From: an uncultured Blautia sp.
GTDB lineage: Bacteria; Bacillota; Clostridia; Lachnospirales; Lachnospiraceae
Direction: 5' to 3'
Length of the DNA: 5,515 bases
Assembly (NCBI GenBank): GCA_934358405.1
Contig: CAKRKL010000126.1
Coordinates: 1-5,515 of the forward strand
The notes beneath the pieces were generated by a model that did not search any database, was not told where the DNA came from, and was given only the letters and a program-made list of their open reading frames with translations. The translations under genes were made by a program, and so were the position numbers. This document shows positions 1-5,515 of this stretch, in pieces (positions within the stretch are counted from its first letter, which is position 1; every line of letters starts with the position of its first letter).

Positions 1-874
1 AAAAAGCATGACCGGCTTTGGAAGAGCCGAGGTGATTACAAAAGATCGGAAAATCACCGTTGAATTAAAATCCGTCAATCACAGATATCTGGATCTGAGC
101 ATTAAGATGCCAAGGAAGCTTGGCTTTCTGGAGGGTGCCATCCGGAATCTTATGAAGACATATATGCAGCGAGGCAAGGTAGATGTATTTATTACCTATG
201 AAGATTATACCTTAAGCTGTGGCGCATTGAAATATAATAAAGAGCTTGCATCTGAGTACATGGCCTATATCCGCCAGATGGCAGAGGAATTTGGCATTGA
301 GAATGACGTGAAGGCAGGGGCTCTTTCCCGTTATCCGGATGTTCTGACTATGGAGGAGCAGTCTGTAGATGAGGAAGAGCTTTGGGCAGTACTGGAAGGT
401 CCCCTTCGCGAAGCCTGTGAGAAATTTGCCCAGGCCCGTGAAAGAGAAGGCGAGCATCTTAAGAATGACCTGATCACCAAGCTGGAGGCACTGGATGAGA
501 AGGTAAACCAGGTGGAGGAGCGTTCTCCGCTGGTTGTGGATTCTTACAGGGAGAAGCTGGAGGCGAAGGTGCATGAGCTTCTTGAGGATTCCCAGATAGA
601 GGATTCCCGCATTGCAGCAGAAGTGATCCTGTTCTCTGACAAAATCTGTAATGATGAGGAGACTGTGCGTCTTCACAGCCATATTCAGGGCATGAAGAGA
701 ATGCTGGAGGAGAAAGAAGGAATTGGCCGCAAGCTTGATTTCATGGCTCAGGAGATGAACCGTGAGGCAAATACGATCCTGTCGAAATCCAGTGACCTGG
801 TGATTTCCAACATTGCCATTGATCTGAAAACCGAGATTGAGAAAATCCGTGAGCAGATCCAGAATATAGAGTAA
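1..874 (+). CDS. yicC: YicC/YloC family endoribonuclease, 5' end cut off by the window
   Basis: The protein belongs to the YicC/YloC family, with an N-terminal YicC domain and a C-terminal DUF1732 domain; members have been reported as endoribonucleases involved in RNA turnover. Counting from the ATG at base 8, 288 residues are visible. The family signature MTGFGRAE opens the protein, followed by SVNHRYLDLSIKMPR at residues 22-36, REREGEHLKNDL at 144-155, NDEETVRLHSHI at 215-226, and the hallmark KLDFMAQEMNRE with NTILSKS around 242-261. Family proteins normally begin M-[IV]-K-S-M-T-G-F; here in-frame AAA AGC (Lys-Ser) precedes the ATG and base 1 could end an Ile codon. The true start therefore probably lies a few bases upstream of the window and the gene is 5' partial by only about two codons. 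The residue 150-200 region is Glu/Lys-rich and probably coiled. It is the first visible gene of the run, with remA 111 bases downstream. The family call is firm; the exact biochemical role in this organism is inferred. Confidence 0.95.
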   Translation, partial: KSMTGFGRAEVITKDRKITVELKSVNHRYLDLSIKMPRKLGFLEGAIRNLMKTYMQRGKVDVFITYEDYTLSCGALKYNKELASEYMAYIRQMAEEFGIENDVKAGALSRYPDVLTMEEQSVDEEELWAVLEGPLREACEKFAQAREREGEHLKNDLITKLEALDEKVNQVEERSPLVVDSYREKLEAKVHELLEDSQIEDSRIAAEVILFSDKICNDEETVRLHSHIQGMKRMLEEKEGIGRKLDFMAQEMNREANTILSKSSDLVISNIAIDLKTEIEKIREQIQNIE

Positions 875-893
875 CGCCAGGGAATCAAGGCCA

Positions 894-954
894 GCCGCAT
901 AGCGGCGGAGCAATCCGCAGGGTTACGGATTATGCAAAATACTTTTTGCGTAAT
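894..954. other. Chain of four overlapping inverted repeats in the yicC-remA gap
   Basis: The 111-base gap holds four successive dyads, each sharing bases with the next. Dyad 1 is GCCGC (894-898)/GCGGC (902-906). Dyad 2 is GCGGA (905-909)/TCCGC (914-918), closing a GCAA loop of GNRA type. Dyad 3 is AATCCG (912-917)/CGGATT (926-931). Dyad 4 is an 11-bp arm, 929-939 with 944-954, with one G-T pair and a TACT loop. A pyrimidine-rich run, CTTTCCTTTAT (955-965), follows before the remA ribosome binding site. Because neighbouring dyads share bases they cannot all form at once. The element could be a leader or attenuator-like structure, a weak terminator, an RNA-processing site, or a copy of a dispersed palindromic repeat. 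The pairing is read directly from the sequence; the function is unknown. Confidence 0.55.
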
Positions 955-972
955 CTTTCCTTTATATTGACA

Positions 973-980
973 GAAGGGGG
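973..980 (+). promoter_or_regulatory. Ribosome binding site of remA
   Basis: GAAGGGGG ends five bases before the ATG at 986. It is purine-rich and supports this start over the other-frame ATG at 946, which has no such site and gives a protein of no recognisable family. Confidence 0.7.
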
Positions 981-985
981 AAAAC

Positions 986-1258
986 ATGGCAAAATTAATC
1001 AATATCGGATTCGGCAATGTGGTAAATTCCCAGAAAATTGTAGCTGTGGTGAACCCGGATGCCGCACCGGTGAAACGAATGGTTCAGAGTGTGAAGGGAA
1101 CCAATTCTCTTGTGGATGCCACCCAGGGCAGAAAGACCAAAGCTGTGATCGTGACATCTGATGACATTCTGATCTTATCTGCAATCCAGCCGGATACCAT
1201 TGCACGCAGATTTGCAGAGGTACACGATTTTGAAAGTAAGGGAGAGAGCCATGAGTAG
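986..1258 (+). CDS. remA: RemA-type DNA-binding regulator (DUF370)
   Basis: This 90-residue protein matches the DUF370/RemA (YlzA) family in length and sequence. It has INIGFGN at residues 5-11, an APVKRMVQ segment at 27-34, LVDATQGRKTKAVIV at 42-56 and ILSAIQPDTIARR at 63-75. In Bacillus subtilis, RemA is a ring-forming DNA-binding protein that activates biofilm matrix and osmoprotection genes, and the basic residues of its GRRTR segment are important for DNA contact. The equivalent here is G48-R49-K50-T51-K52, so the basic character is kept. The protein is cytosolic, with no signal peptide or membrane segment. Its stop codon lies inside the start of gmk (8-base overlap), so the two are almost certainly co-translated. 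The yicC-remA-gmk-rpoZ order is conserved in many Firmicutes. The family is clear; whether this organism uses it for biofilm control is not shown, and many anaerobes carrying it have no eps or tapA targets. Confidence 0.93.
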   Translation: MAKLINIGFGNVVNSQKIVAVVNPDAAPVKRMVQSVKGTNSLVDATQGRKTKAVIVTSDDILILSAIQPDTIARRFAEVHDFESKGESHE

Positions 1259-1877
1259 AGGAGTTCTGGTTGTTGTTTCCGGCTTTTCCGGAGCCGGGAA
1301 GGGTACAATTATGAAAAACCTGATGGCGAAATATGACAATTATGCATTGTCTGTTTCTGCTACCACGAGAAACCCAAGACCAGGGGAGGAGGACGGAAGA
1401 GAATATTTTTTCCGTACCAGAGAAGAGTTTGAAGAGATGATCCGTCAGGATCAGCTGATTGAATATGCCCAGTATGTTGAAAATTACTACGGCACGCCCA
1501 AGGCGTATGTACAGGAGCAGCTTTCACAGGGCCGTGATGTGATCCTTGAGATTGAGATCCAGGGCGCACGCAAGATTAAGAAGAAATTTCCGGAGGCAGT
1601 GCTGGTATTTGTGACAGCACCATCTATGGAGGTTTTAAGAGAGCGCCTTGTTGGAAGAGGAACTGAGACAGCAGAGGTGATCCACCAGCGTCTTGCCAGA
1701 GCTGCCAAGGAGGCAGAGGGCGTGGATGAGTATGATTATGTTCTGGTAAATGATCAGCTGGATGAGGCTGTGGATAGAATTCACGGCATTATCCAGAGTG
1801 AGCATTTTTCCATGAAGAGAAATCTTGACTTTATCCATGAGATTCAGGAGCAGGCATTAAGATTTACCCAGGAGTAG
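1251..1877 (+). CDS. gmk: Guanylate kinase
   Basis: It phosphorylates GMP (and dGMP) with ATP to give GDP, an essential step of cytosolic purine nucleotide synthesis. The 208-residue length is normal for the family. The P-loop is GFSGAGKGT at residues 11-19. The GMP-binding segment has SVSATTRNPRPGE at 34-46 and YYGTP at 79-83. The strand LEIEIQGA covers 99-106, where most homologues have LEIDVQGA. The lid carries RLVGRGTE at 132-139 and QRLAR at 146-150, and EYDYVLVND at 160-168 is typical. An upstream in-frame ATG at 1200 exists, but the 17 extra residues lie inside remA and match nothing in the family. The ATG at 1251 is preceded by AGGGAG (1239-1244) and places Met immediately before SRGVLVVVSG, as expected. 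The gene overlaps remA by 8 bases (ATGAGTAG), which implies translational coupling. Phe at residue 12, where Pro is usual, is a mild oddity. In other Firmicutes, Gmk is inhibited by (p)ppGpp; that is family knowledge, not visible here. Confidence 0.98.
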   Translation: MSRGVLVVVSGFSGAGKGTIMKNLMAKYDNYALSVSATTRNPRPGEEDGREYFFRTREEFEEMIRQDQLIEYAQYVENYYGTPKAYVQEQLSQGRDVILEIEIQGARKIKKKFPEAVLVFVTAPSMEVLRERLVGRGTETAEVIHQRLARAAKEAEGVDEYDYVLVNDQLDEAVDRIHGIIQSEHFSMKRNLDFIHEIQEQALRFTQE

Positions 1878-1931
1878 GTTTCAATACATTCTGGTAATAA
1901 GATAATCAAGACCAAAGAGTCTTTAAATTTG

Positions 1932-1938
1932 AAAGGAG
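1932..1938 (+). promoter_or_regulatory. Strong ribosome binding site of rpoZ
   Basis: AAAGGAG lies seven bases before the ATG at 1946 and is followed by an AT-only spacer (TATATAT). This is the strongest Shine-Dalgarno in the window, consistent with independent and efficient translation of omega after the 68-base gap. Confidence 0.8.
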
Positions 1939-1945
1939 TATATAT

Positions 1946-2281
1946 ATGATTCATCCATCTTATTCTGAATTAATCGAAGCAATCAATACAAACAATGAGG
2001 ACGACGATGAGAGCATGGTTCTCAACAGCCGTTATTCTCTGATCCTTGCGACCAGCAAGCGTGCGCGCCAGCTGATTGGCGGAGCGAAGCCACTGGCAGA
2101 CAATGTAAAAGGAAAGAAGCCTCTTTCCATCGCAATCGACGAATTATATCACGGTAAAGTAAAGATCCTTCCGGGTAAGCATGAGGAAGAAGCAATTGAG
2201 GGCGAAGGTCTTGAAATGGAGATGCCGGAAGAAAAGATAACAGCAGCAGAAGAGACCGTTTCTCAGGAGAGTGCAGAATAA
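1946..2281 (+). CDS. rpoZ: DNA-directed RNA polymerase omega subunit, with acidic C-terminal tail
   Basis: Omega is the small subunit that binds beta-prime and helps RNA polymerase assemble. This copy is 111 residues long. The core runs from about 1 to 75: MIHPSYSELIEAI at the N-terminus, NSRYSLILATSKRARQL at 27-43, then KPLADN (48-53), KKPLSIAIDEL (57-67) and the GKVKI end of the core (70-74). These match the omega/Rpb6 fold, including the conserved NSRY and ATSKRARQ elements. Two regions are unusual: an acidic insert, NEDDDES, at 17-23, and a tail from about 78 to 111 with 13 glutamates in 34 residues. Bacillus omega is about 67 residues, so this tail is extra sequence, predicted to be disordered. 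It sits 68 bases after gmk, as in many Firmicutes, and its stop is one base before the rimO ATG. The identification is firm; the role of the tail is unknown. Confidence 0.95.
   Translation: MIHPSYSELIEAINTNNEDDDESMVLNSRYSLILATSKRARQLIGGAKPLADNVKGKKPLSIAIDELYHGKVKILPGKHEEEAIEGEGLEMEMPEEKITAAEETVSQESAE
2265..2270 (+). promoter_or_regulatory. Likely ribosome binding site of rimO, inside the end of rpoZ
   Basis: AGGAGA ends directly against an in-frame GTG at 2271, too close to serve it, and 12 bases before the ATG at 2283. The spacing to 2283 is longer than ideal but favours ATG 2283. Ribosomes finishing rpoZ (stop 2279-2281) could also reinitiate there. Confidence 0.55.
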
Positions 2282-2282
2282 T

Positions 2283-3620
2283 ATGAAATTGTTGTTCATT
2301 TCCCTTGGATGTGATAAGAATCTGGTGGATTCTGAGGAAATGCTTGGAATGCTTGCAGCAGACGGGCATCAGATTGTGGACGATGAGGATGAGGCAGAGG
2401 TTATTATTATAAATACCTGCTGCTTCATCGGTGATGCCAAGGAAGAGAGTGTTAATACCATTCTTGAGATGGCTGAGAAGAAAAAGGCAGGCACCTGCAA
2501 GGTTCTGATTGTCACCGGATGTATGGCGCAGCGTTATAAGAAAGAAATTTCAGAGGAAATACCGGAGGTGGATGCAATCCTTGGAACTACCTCCTACGGC
2601 GAGATTATCAAGGCTGTAAAGGAGGCCGGGGAAGGCAGACACTTTGAAGAGTATAAGAGCATTGATTTTCTTCCCGATATTTCCGGCAAGCGTATGCTGA
2701 CTACAGGAGGGCACTTTGCATATCTGAAGATCGCAGAGGGCTGCGACAAGCACTGTACCTACTGCATCATTCCCAAGCTCAGAGGACATTACAGAAGTGT
2801 TCCTATGGAACAGCTGGTGAAGGAAGCACAGTCTCTTGCAGAGCAGGGAGTGAAGGAGCTGATTCTTGTTGCACAGGAGACAACCGTTTACGGCAAGGAT
2901 ATTTATGGTAAGAAATCACTTCATGTGCTTTTGAAGGAGCTTTGCAAGATCAAAGGAATCCGCTGGATCCGTATTCTGTACTGCTATCCGGAGGAGATTT
3001 ACGATGAATTGATCCAGACCATGAAGGAAGAGAAGAAGATCTGCCATTATCTGGATCTTCCGATTCAGCATGCAAGTGATGGTGTGTTAAAGCGCATGGG
3101 ACGCCGTACCACCAAGCAGGAGCTGATTGATATTATCGGCAAGCTGCGACAGGAAATTCCGGATATTTTTCTTAGAACCAGTCTGATCAGCGGTTTCCCG
3201 GGAGAGACCCAGGAGGATCACGAAGAACTGATGGAGTTTGTGGACGAAAACGAGTTCGACCGCCTTGGTGTTTTCACATATTCTGCAGAGGAGGATACAC
3301 CGGCTGCAGCTATGGAGAATCAGATCCCGGAGGAAATCAAGGAAGACAGACGAGATGAGATTATGGCACTTCAGCAGGAGATTTCCCTGGAGAAGGGAGA
3401 GAGCCGTATAGGGCAGGTACTGACAGTTATGATCGAAGGTAAGGTATCCGGTGAGAGTGCATATATCGGACGTACTTACGGAGATGCGCCTAAGGTTGAC
3501 GGTTATATTTTCGTACAGACAGGCGAGCTTCTCATGACCGGAGATTTTGCCAGAGTACGGGTTACCGGTGCTCTGGAGTATGACTTGATAGGAGAGCTGG
3601 AGAATGAATACACCGAATAA
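2283..3620 (+). CDS. rimO: Ribosomal protein S12 methylthiotransferase RimO
   Basis: RimO is a radical-SAM methylthiotransferase that adds a methylthio group to the beta carbon of a conserved aspartate (Asp88/89) of ribosomal protein S12. The 445-residue protein has all three expected domains. The N-terminal UPF0004 domain carries cluster ligands C10 (in SLGCDKNLVDSE), C46 (in INTC) and C80 (in VTGC). The radical-SAM domain carries C154-x3-C158-x2-C161 in EGCDKHCTYCIIPKLRGHYRS. A C-terminal TRAM domain covers roughly 375-440. SLGCDKNLVDSE and GDAKEES (50-56) point to RimO rather than the tRNA enzymes MiaB or MtaB. C47, next to ligand C46, replaces the usual Gly of NTCGFI. A GTG at 2271 would add four residues (MQNN), but homologues begin MKLLFISLGC, so ATG 2283 is preferred. 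It starts one base after rpoZ and overlaps pgsA by 17 bases. Substrate assignment rests on family signatures. Confidence 0.96.
   Translation: MKLLFISLGCDKNLVDSEEMLGMLAADGHQIVDDEDEAEVIIINTCCFIGDAKEESVNTILEMAEKKKAGTCKVLIVTGCMAQRYKKEISEEIPEVDAILGTTSYGEIIKAVKEAGEGRHFEEYKSIDFLPDISGKRMLTTGGHFAYLKIAEGCDKHCTYCIIPKLRGHYRSVPMEQLVKEAQSLAEQGVKELILVAQETTVYGKDIYGKKSLHVLLKELCKIKGIRWIRILYCYPEEIYDELIQTMKEEKKICHYLDLPIQHASDGVLKRMGRRTTKQELIDIIGKLRQEIPDIFLRTSLISGFPGETQEDHEELMEFVDENEFDRLGVFTYSAEEDTPAAAMENQIPEEIKEDRRDEIMALQQEISLEKGESRIGQVLTVMIEGKVSGESAYIGRTYGDAPKVDGYIFVQTGELLMTGDFARVRVTGALEYDLIGELENEYTE
3590..3596 (+). promoter_or_regulatory. Ribosome binding site of pgsA, inside the end of rimO
   Basis: AGGAGAG lies seven bases before the ATG at 3604, in the last codons of rimO. 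It is well spaced and supports 3604 as the start and coupled expression with rimO. Confidence 0.7.
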
Positions 3621-4143
3621 ACTGACTATTGCCAGAATGATTCTGGTACCGTTTTTTGTATTATTTATTCTGACTGGATGGGGAGGAGAGGCCAACCGCT
3701 ATATCTGTCTTGTTATTTTTGCTGTGGCAAGTATTACAGACTGGTTTGACGGTCGTCTGGCACGTAAGAACAATCTGGTTACCAATTTCGGTAAATTTAT
3801 GGATCCCCTTGCAGACAAGCTTCTTGTATGCTCTGCTTTGATCTGTATGATCGAGCTGGGCCGTCTGCCTGCATGGATGGTTATTATTGTTATTGCAAGA
3901 GAATTTATTATCAGCGGCTTCAGACTGATTGCAGCTGAGAATGGAATTGTGATCGCGGCCAATTACTGGGGCAAATTCAAGACTGCTTCCCAGATGGTTA
4001 TGATTATATTACTGATTCTGAATTATGGCGGAATCTTTGGTGTTCTGGCTGACATTTTTGTGTGGCTGTCACTGGCTCTGACAGTGATCTCCCTGATCAC
4101 ATACATTGTACAGAACAAAAACGTGATTTCTATGCAGGAGTAA
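3604..4143 (+). CDS. pgsA: CDP-diacylglycerol--glycerol-3-phosphate 3-phosphatidyltransferase
   Basis: This integral membrane enzyme makes phosphatidylglycerol phosphate and CMP from CDP-diacylglycerol and sn-glycerol-3-phosphate, the committed step to phosphatidylglycerol and cardiolipin. The 179-residue length is normal. The CDP-alcohol phosphatidyltransferase signature D-x2-D-G-x2-A-R-x8-G-x3-D-x3-D is complete: D46, D49, G50, A53, R54, G63, D67 and D71. The N-terminus NKLTIARMILVPFF is typical of PgsA. About six hydrophobic segments can be seen, near 9-25, 32-46, 73-85, 89-110, 129-142 and 146-169, which fits the six-helix fold. IAREFIISGFRLIA (97-110) is also characteristic and separates PgsA from phosphatidylserine or cardiolipin synthases of the same superfamily. 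The gene begins inside the last 17 bases of rimO, in a different frame, and is followed after 29 bases by cinA. The pgsA-cinA order is common in Firmicutes. No signal peptide other than the first helix. Confidence 0.95.
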   Translation: MNTPNKLTIARMILVPFFVLFILTGWGGEANRYICLVIFAVASITDWFDGRLARKNNLVTNFGKFMDPLADKLLVCSALICMIELGRLPAWMVIIVIAREFIISGFRLIAAENGIVIAANYWGKFKTASQMVMIILLILNYGGIFGVLADIFVWLSLALTVISLITYIVQNKNVISMQE

Positions 4144-4160
4144 TCCCGGCGAATTAGAAA

Positions 4161-4166
4161 AGAGGT
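4161..4166 (+). promoter_or_regulatory. Ribosome binding site of cinA
   Basis: AGAGGT, within the purine run AGAAAAGAGG, lies six bases before the ATG at 4173. It is weaker than the rpoZ site but well placed. The 29-base pgsA-cinA gap shows no promoter or terminator. Confidence 0.5.
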
Positions 4167-4172
4167 ACACGA

Positions 4173-5441
4173 ATGATTGCAGAACTTGTAGCTGTAGGAA
4201 CCGAAATATTACTTGGCAACATTGTAAATACCAACAGTGCCTATCTGTCTGAACAGATGGCGCAGCTTGGCCTGTCTGTTTACTATGAAACGGTGGTGGG
4301 AGATAATCATGACAGAATGAAGGCTGTGATTGCTTCCGCCCTGGAACGCTCAGACGTGGTGATCCTTACAGGAGGTCTTGGACCTACGGAGGATGACCTG
4401 ACCAAAGAGGTTTGTGCTGAGGTAATGGAGCTGCCCCTTGAAGAGGATCCTCATTCCCGTAAGCGCATTGAGCGCTACATGAAGGAATATGAGAAGAATC
4501 ATCCGGACAGACGGATTACCACCAATAATTATAAGCAGGCACAGGTGCCTAAGGGAGCCCTTGTAATTGACAACCATAATGGCACAGCTCCCGGACTGAT
4601 CATAGAGAAAAACGGCAAAACTGCCATTCTTCTTCCGGGACCGCCTAATGAGCTGATTCCTATGTTTGAAGAATCTGTATTTCCCTATCTTCGCCAAAAG
4701 CAGCCGGAGATGATCTGCTCCCAGGTGGTTAAGATCTGCGGAATCGGAGAAAGCCAGGTTGCAGAAGACATTCAGGACATGATCGCATCTCAGACCAATC
4801 CCACAATTGCTCCTTATGCCAAAACAGGAGAGGTTCACCTTCGGATTACAGCCAAGGGTGAAGACGAGAAGGAATGCAGGAAGCTGATCAAGCCGGTAAT
4901 AAGGGAGTTAAAGGGACGCTTTGGCAAGAATATTTTTGCTCTTGAGGCTGAGAAAACTCTGGAAGAGTCTGTAGTGGATATGCTAAGAGATCAGGAACTG
5001 ACACTGGCACTTGCAGAATCCTGCACAGGCGGTGCTATAGCGGCTCGTATTGTAAATGTGCCGGGTGCTTCCCAGGTATTTACCCATGGCTTTGTAACTT
5101 ATAGCAATCGTGCCAAGAGGAAATGCCTTGGTGTGAAGAAATCCACGTTAAAGACAGAAGGTGCTGTTTCTGCCAAGTGTGCCAAAGAGATGGCTAAGGG
5201 TGGCTGTACAAATTCTGATGCAGATATCTGTCTCTCTGTTACAGGGCTTGCAGGTCCTGACGGTGGAACAAAGGAGACTCCGGTTGGTACCGTATTTATG
5301 GGCTGCTGCTATAATGGACAGACCATTACTAGGGAGTATCATTTTACCGGGAACAGAACCAAAGTCCGTCAGCAGGCGGTGGCCAGTGCGCTTGTACTTC
5401 TTCGGGAATGCATGATGGAGGGTGTTGTGAAGAATGATTAA
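4173..5441 (+). CDS. cinA: CinA family protein: nucleotide pyrophosphatase and NMN deamidase domains
   Basis: This full-length two-domain CinA has 422 residues, the usual size. Residues 1 to about 170 form the MoaB/molybdopterin-binding-like COG1058 domain, with AVGTEILLG (7-15), TGGLGPTEDD (66-75), NGTAPG (136-141) and LLPGPPNE (153-160). In characterised homologues this domain hydrolyses ADP-ribose and related pyrophosphates. A linker (KOW-like) region covers about 180-255. Residues about 262-415 form the PncC/COG1546 domain, which deamidates nicotinamide mononucleotide for NAD recycling. It has LAESCTGG (280-287, with S283 as the likely catalytic Ser), VPGAS (296-300), YSN (310-312) and SVTGLAGPDGGT (355-366). 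Both active-site sets look intact. In Bacillus and Streptococcus, cinA lies upstream of recA and is competence-induced, which gave it its name; recA is the expected next gene but is outside this window. No competence-type promoter is visible, and the gene appears to be read from upstream with pgsA. Confidence 0.95.
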   Translation: MIAELVAVGTEILLGNIVNTNSAYLSEQMAQLGLSVYYETVVGDNHDRMKAVIASALERSDVVILTGGLGPTEDDLTKEVCAEVMELPLEEDPHSRKRIERYMKEYEKNHPDRRITTNNYKQAQVPKGALVIDNHNGTAPGLIIEKNGKTAILLPGPPNELIPMFEESVFPYLRQKQPEMICSQVVKICGIGESQVAEDIQDMIASQTNPTIAPYAKTGEVHLRITAKGEDEKECRKLIKPVIRELKGRFGKNIFALEAEKTLEESVVDMLRDQELTLALAESCTGGAIAARIVNVPGASQVFTHGFVTYSNRAKRKCLGVKKSTLKTEGAVSAKCAKEMAKGGCTNSDADICLSVTGLAGPDGGTKETPVGTVFMGCCYNGQTITREYHFTGNRTKVRQQAVASALVLLRECMMEGVVKND

Positions 5442-5482
5442 GCAGACCTGTAGTCTGGAAGTATCATTATAAATTGGATTTT

Positions 5483-5515
5483 AACGGCGAGACAGCTGCG
5501 GCTGCCTCGCTGTTT
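5483..5515 (+). terminator. Rho-independent terminator after cinA, T-tract cut by window end
   Basis: The 13-base arm 5483-5495 pairs with 5502-5514 around a six-base loop (CTGCGG, 5496-5501). All positions pair except one A-C mismatch (5492/5505) and one G-T pair (5486/5511). The stem is GC-rich, its downstream arm ends in GTTT, and the window stops there, so the length of the T-tract cannot be seen. The A/T-rich sequence before the stem (GGATTTTAA) could let it act on the opposite strand too. Its position 41 bases after the cinA stop suits the end of the operon. Confidence 0.75.

Noticed and set aside
212..913. 233-residue open frame on the minus strand opposite yicC
   Set aside because: It lies wholly opposite a well-conserved gene, has a Leu/His-rich composition typical of antisense reading, and shows no recognisable motif or ribosome binding site.
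967..972. TTGACA, an exact match to a -35 box, just before remA
   Set aside because: A -10 box at normal spacing would fall inside remA, around 990, and nothing suitable is there. The sequence also overlaps the approach to the ribosome binding site.
1879..1906. Possible promoter in the gmk-rpoZ gap: TTTCAA (1879-1884), 16 bases, GATAAT (1901-1906)
   Set aside because: The -10 is good (five of six) but the -35 matches only three of six, so it is too weak to call. A transcript start just before rpoZ remains possible and could be tested by 5'-end mapping.
1908..1923. Small dyad AAGAC/GTCTT before rpoZ
   Set aside because: It is only five AT-rich pairs with no T-run, so it is not a credible terminator, and it is short enough to arise by chance.
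3087..3695. 202-residue open frame on the minus strand opposite rimO and pgsA
   Set aside because: It is a shadow of two clear genes, with no family signature and an antisense-like composition.
5468..5473. TATAAA resembling a -10 box after cinA
   Set aside because: There is no acceptable -35 about 17 bases upstream (GACCTG there), and a strong terminator follows immediately.
1..5515. Search for an undescribed defence, mobile or other novel system
   Set aside because: All seven genes belong to well-known housekeeping families with intact motifs, all on one strand. Gaps are 111 bases or shorter, and there are no direct repeats, integrase, transposase or composition breaks that I can see.

Overview
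This window is a compact, single-strand run of housekeeping genes from a Gram-positive anaerobe. It is most likely a member of Clostridia, and Lachnospiraceae (the Blautia/Dorea/Ruminococcus-like gut group) is the best guess. The evidence is moderate GC content, strong AGGAG-type ribosome binding sites, a RemA-type DUF370 protein beside gmk, and the order yicC-remA-gmk-rpoZ-rimO-pgsA-cinA. The yicC-remA-gmk-rpoZ part is also known from Bacillus, and pgsA-cinA (usually followed by recA) is a common Firmicutes block. Here the two blocks are joined through rimO. The genus is inferred from gene order and sequence style, not from a database match.

Layout, all on the + strand: yicC (its first few codons lie before base 1) to 874; a 111-base gap holding a chain of overlapping inverted repeats; remA 986-1258; gmk 1251-1877, overlapping remA by 8 bases; a 68-base gap with a strong Shine-Dalgarno; rpoZ 1946-2281; rimO 2283-3620, one base after rpoZ; pgsA 3604-4143, overlapping rimO by 17 bases; a 29-base gap; cinA 4173-5441; then a 74-base tail that ends in a strong GC-rich hairpin, most likely the operon terminator. 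No gap exceeds 300 bases. I see no mobile element, CRISPR array, tRNA or rRNA.

The genes serve core information processing and envelope upkeep: RNA turnover (YicC), a DNA-binding regulator (RemA), GMP to GDP conversion (Gmk), the omega subunit of RNA polymerase (RpoZ), methylthiolation of ribosomal protein S12 (RimO), the committed step of phosphatidylglycerol synthesis (PgsA), and a pyridine-nucleotide repair/recycling protein (CinA). In other bacteria omega has been linked to ppGpp and Gmk is a (p)ppGpp target, so the gmk-rpoZ pairing may have regulatory meaning. Nothing in this window shows that directly.

I looked for an undescribed system and did not find a convincing one. The items most worth a second look are the chained hairpins between yicC and remA, the long acidic tail on omega, and the tight or overlapping gene junctions that suggest translational coupling.
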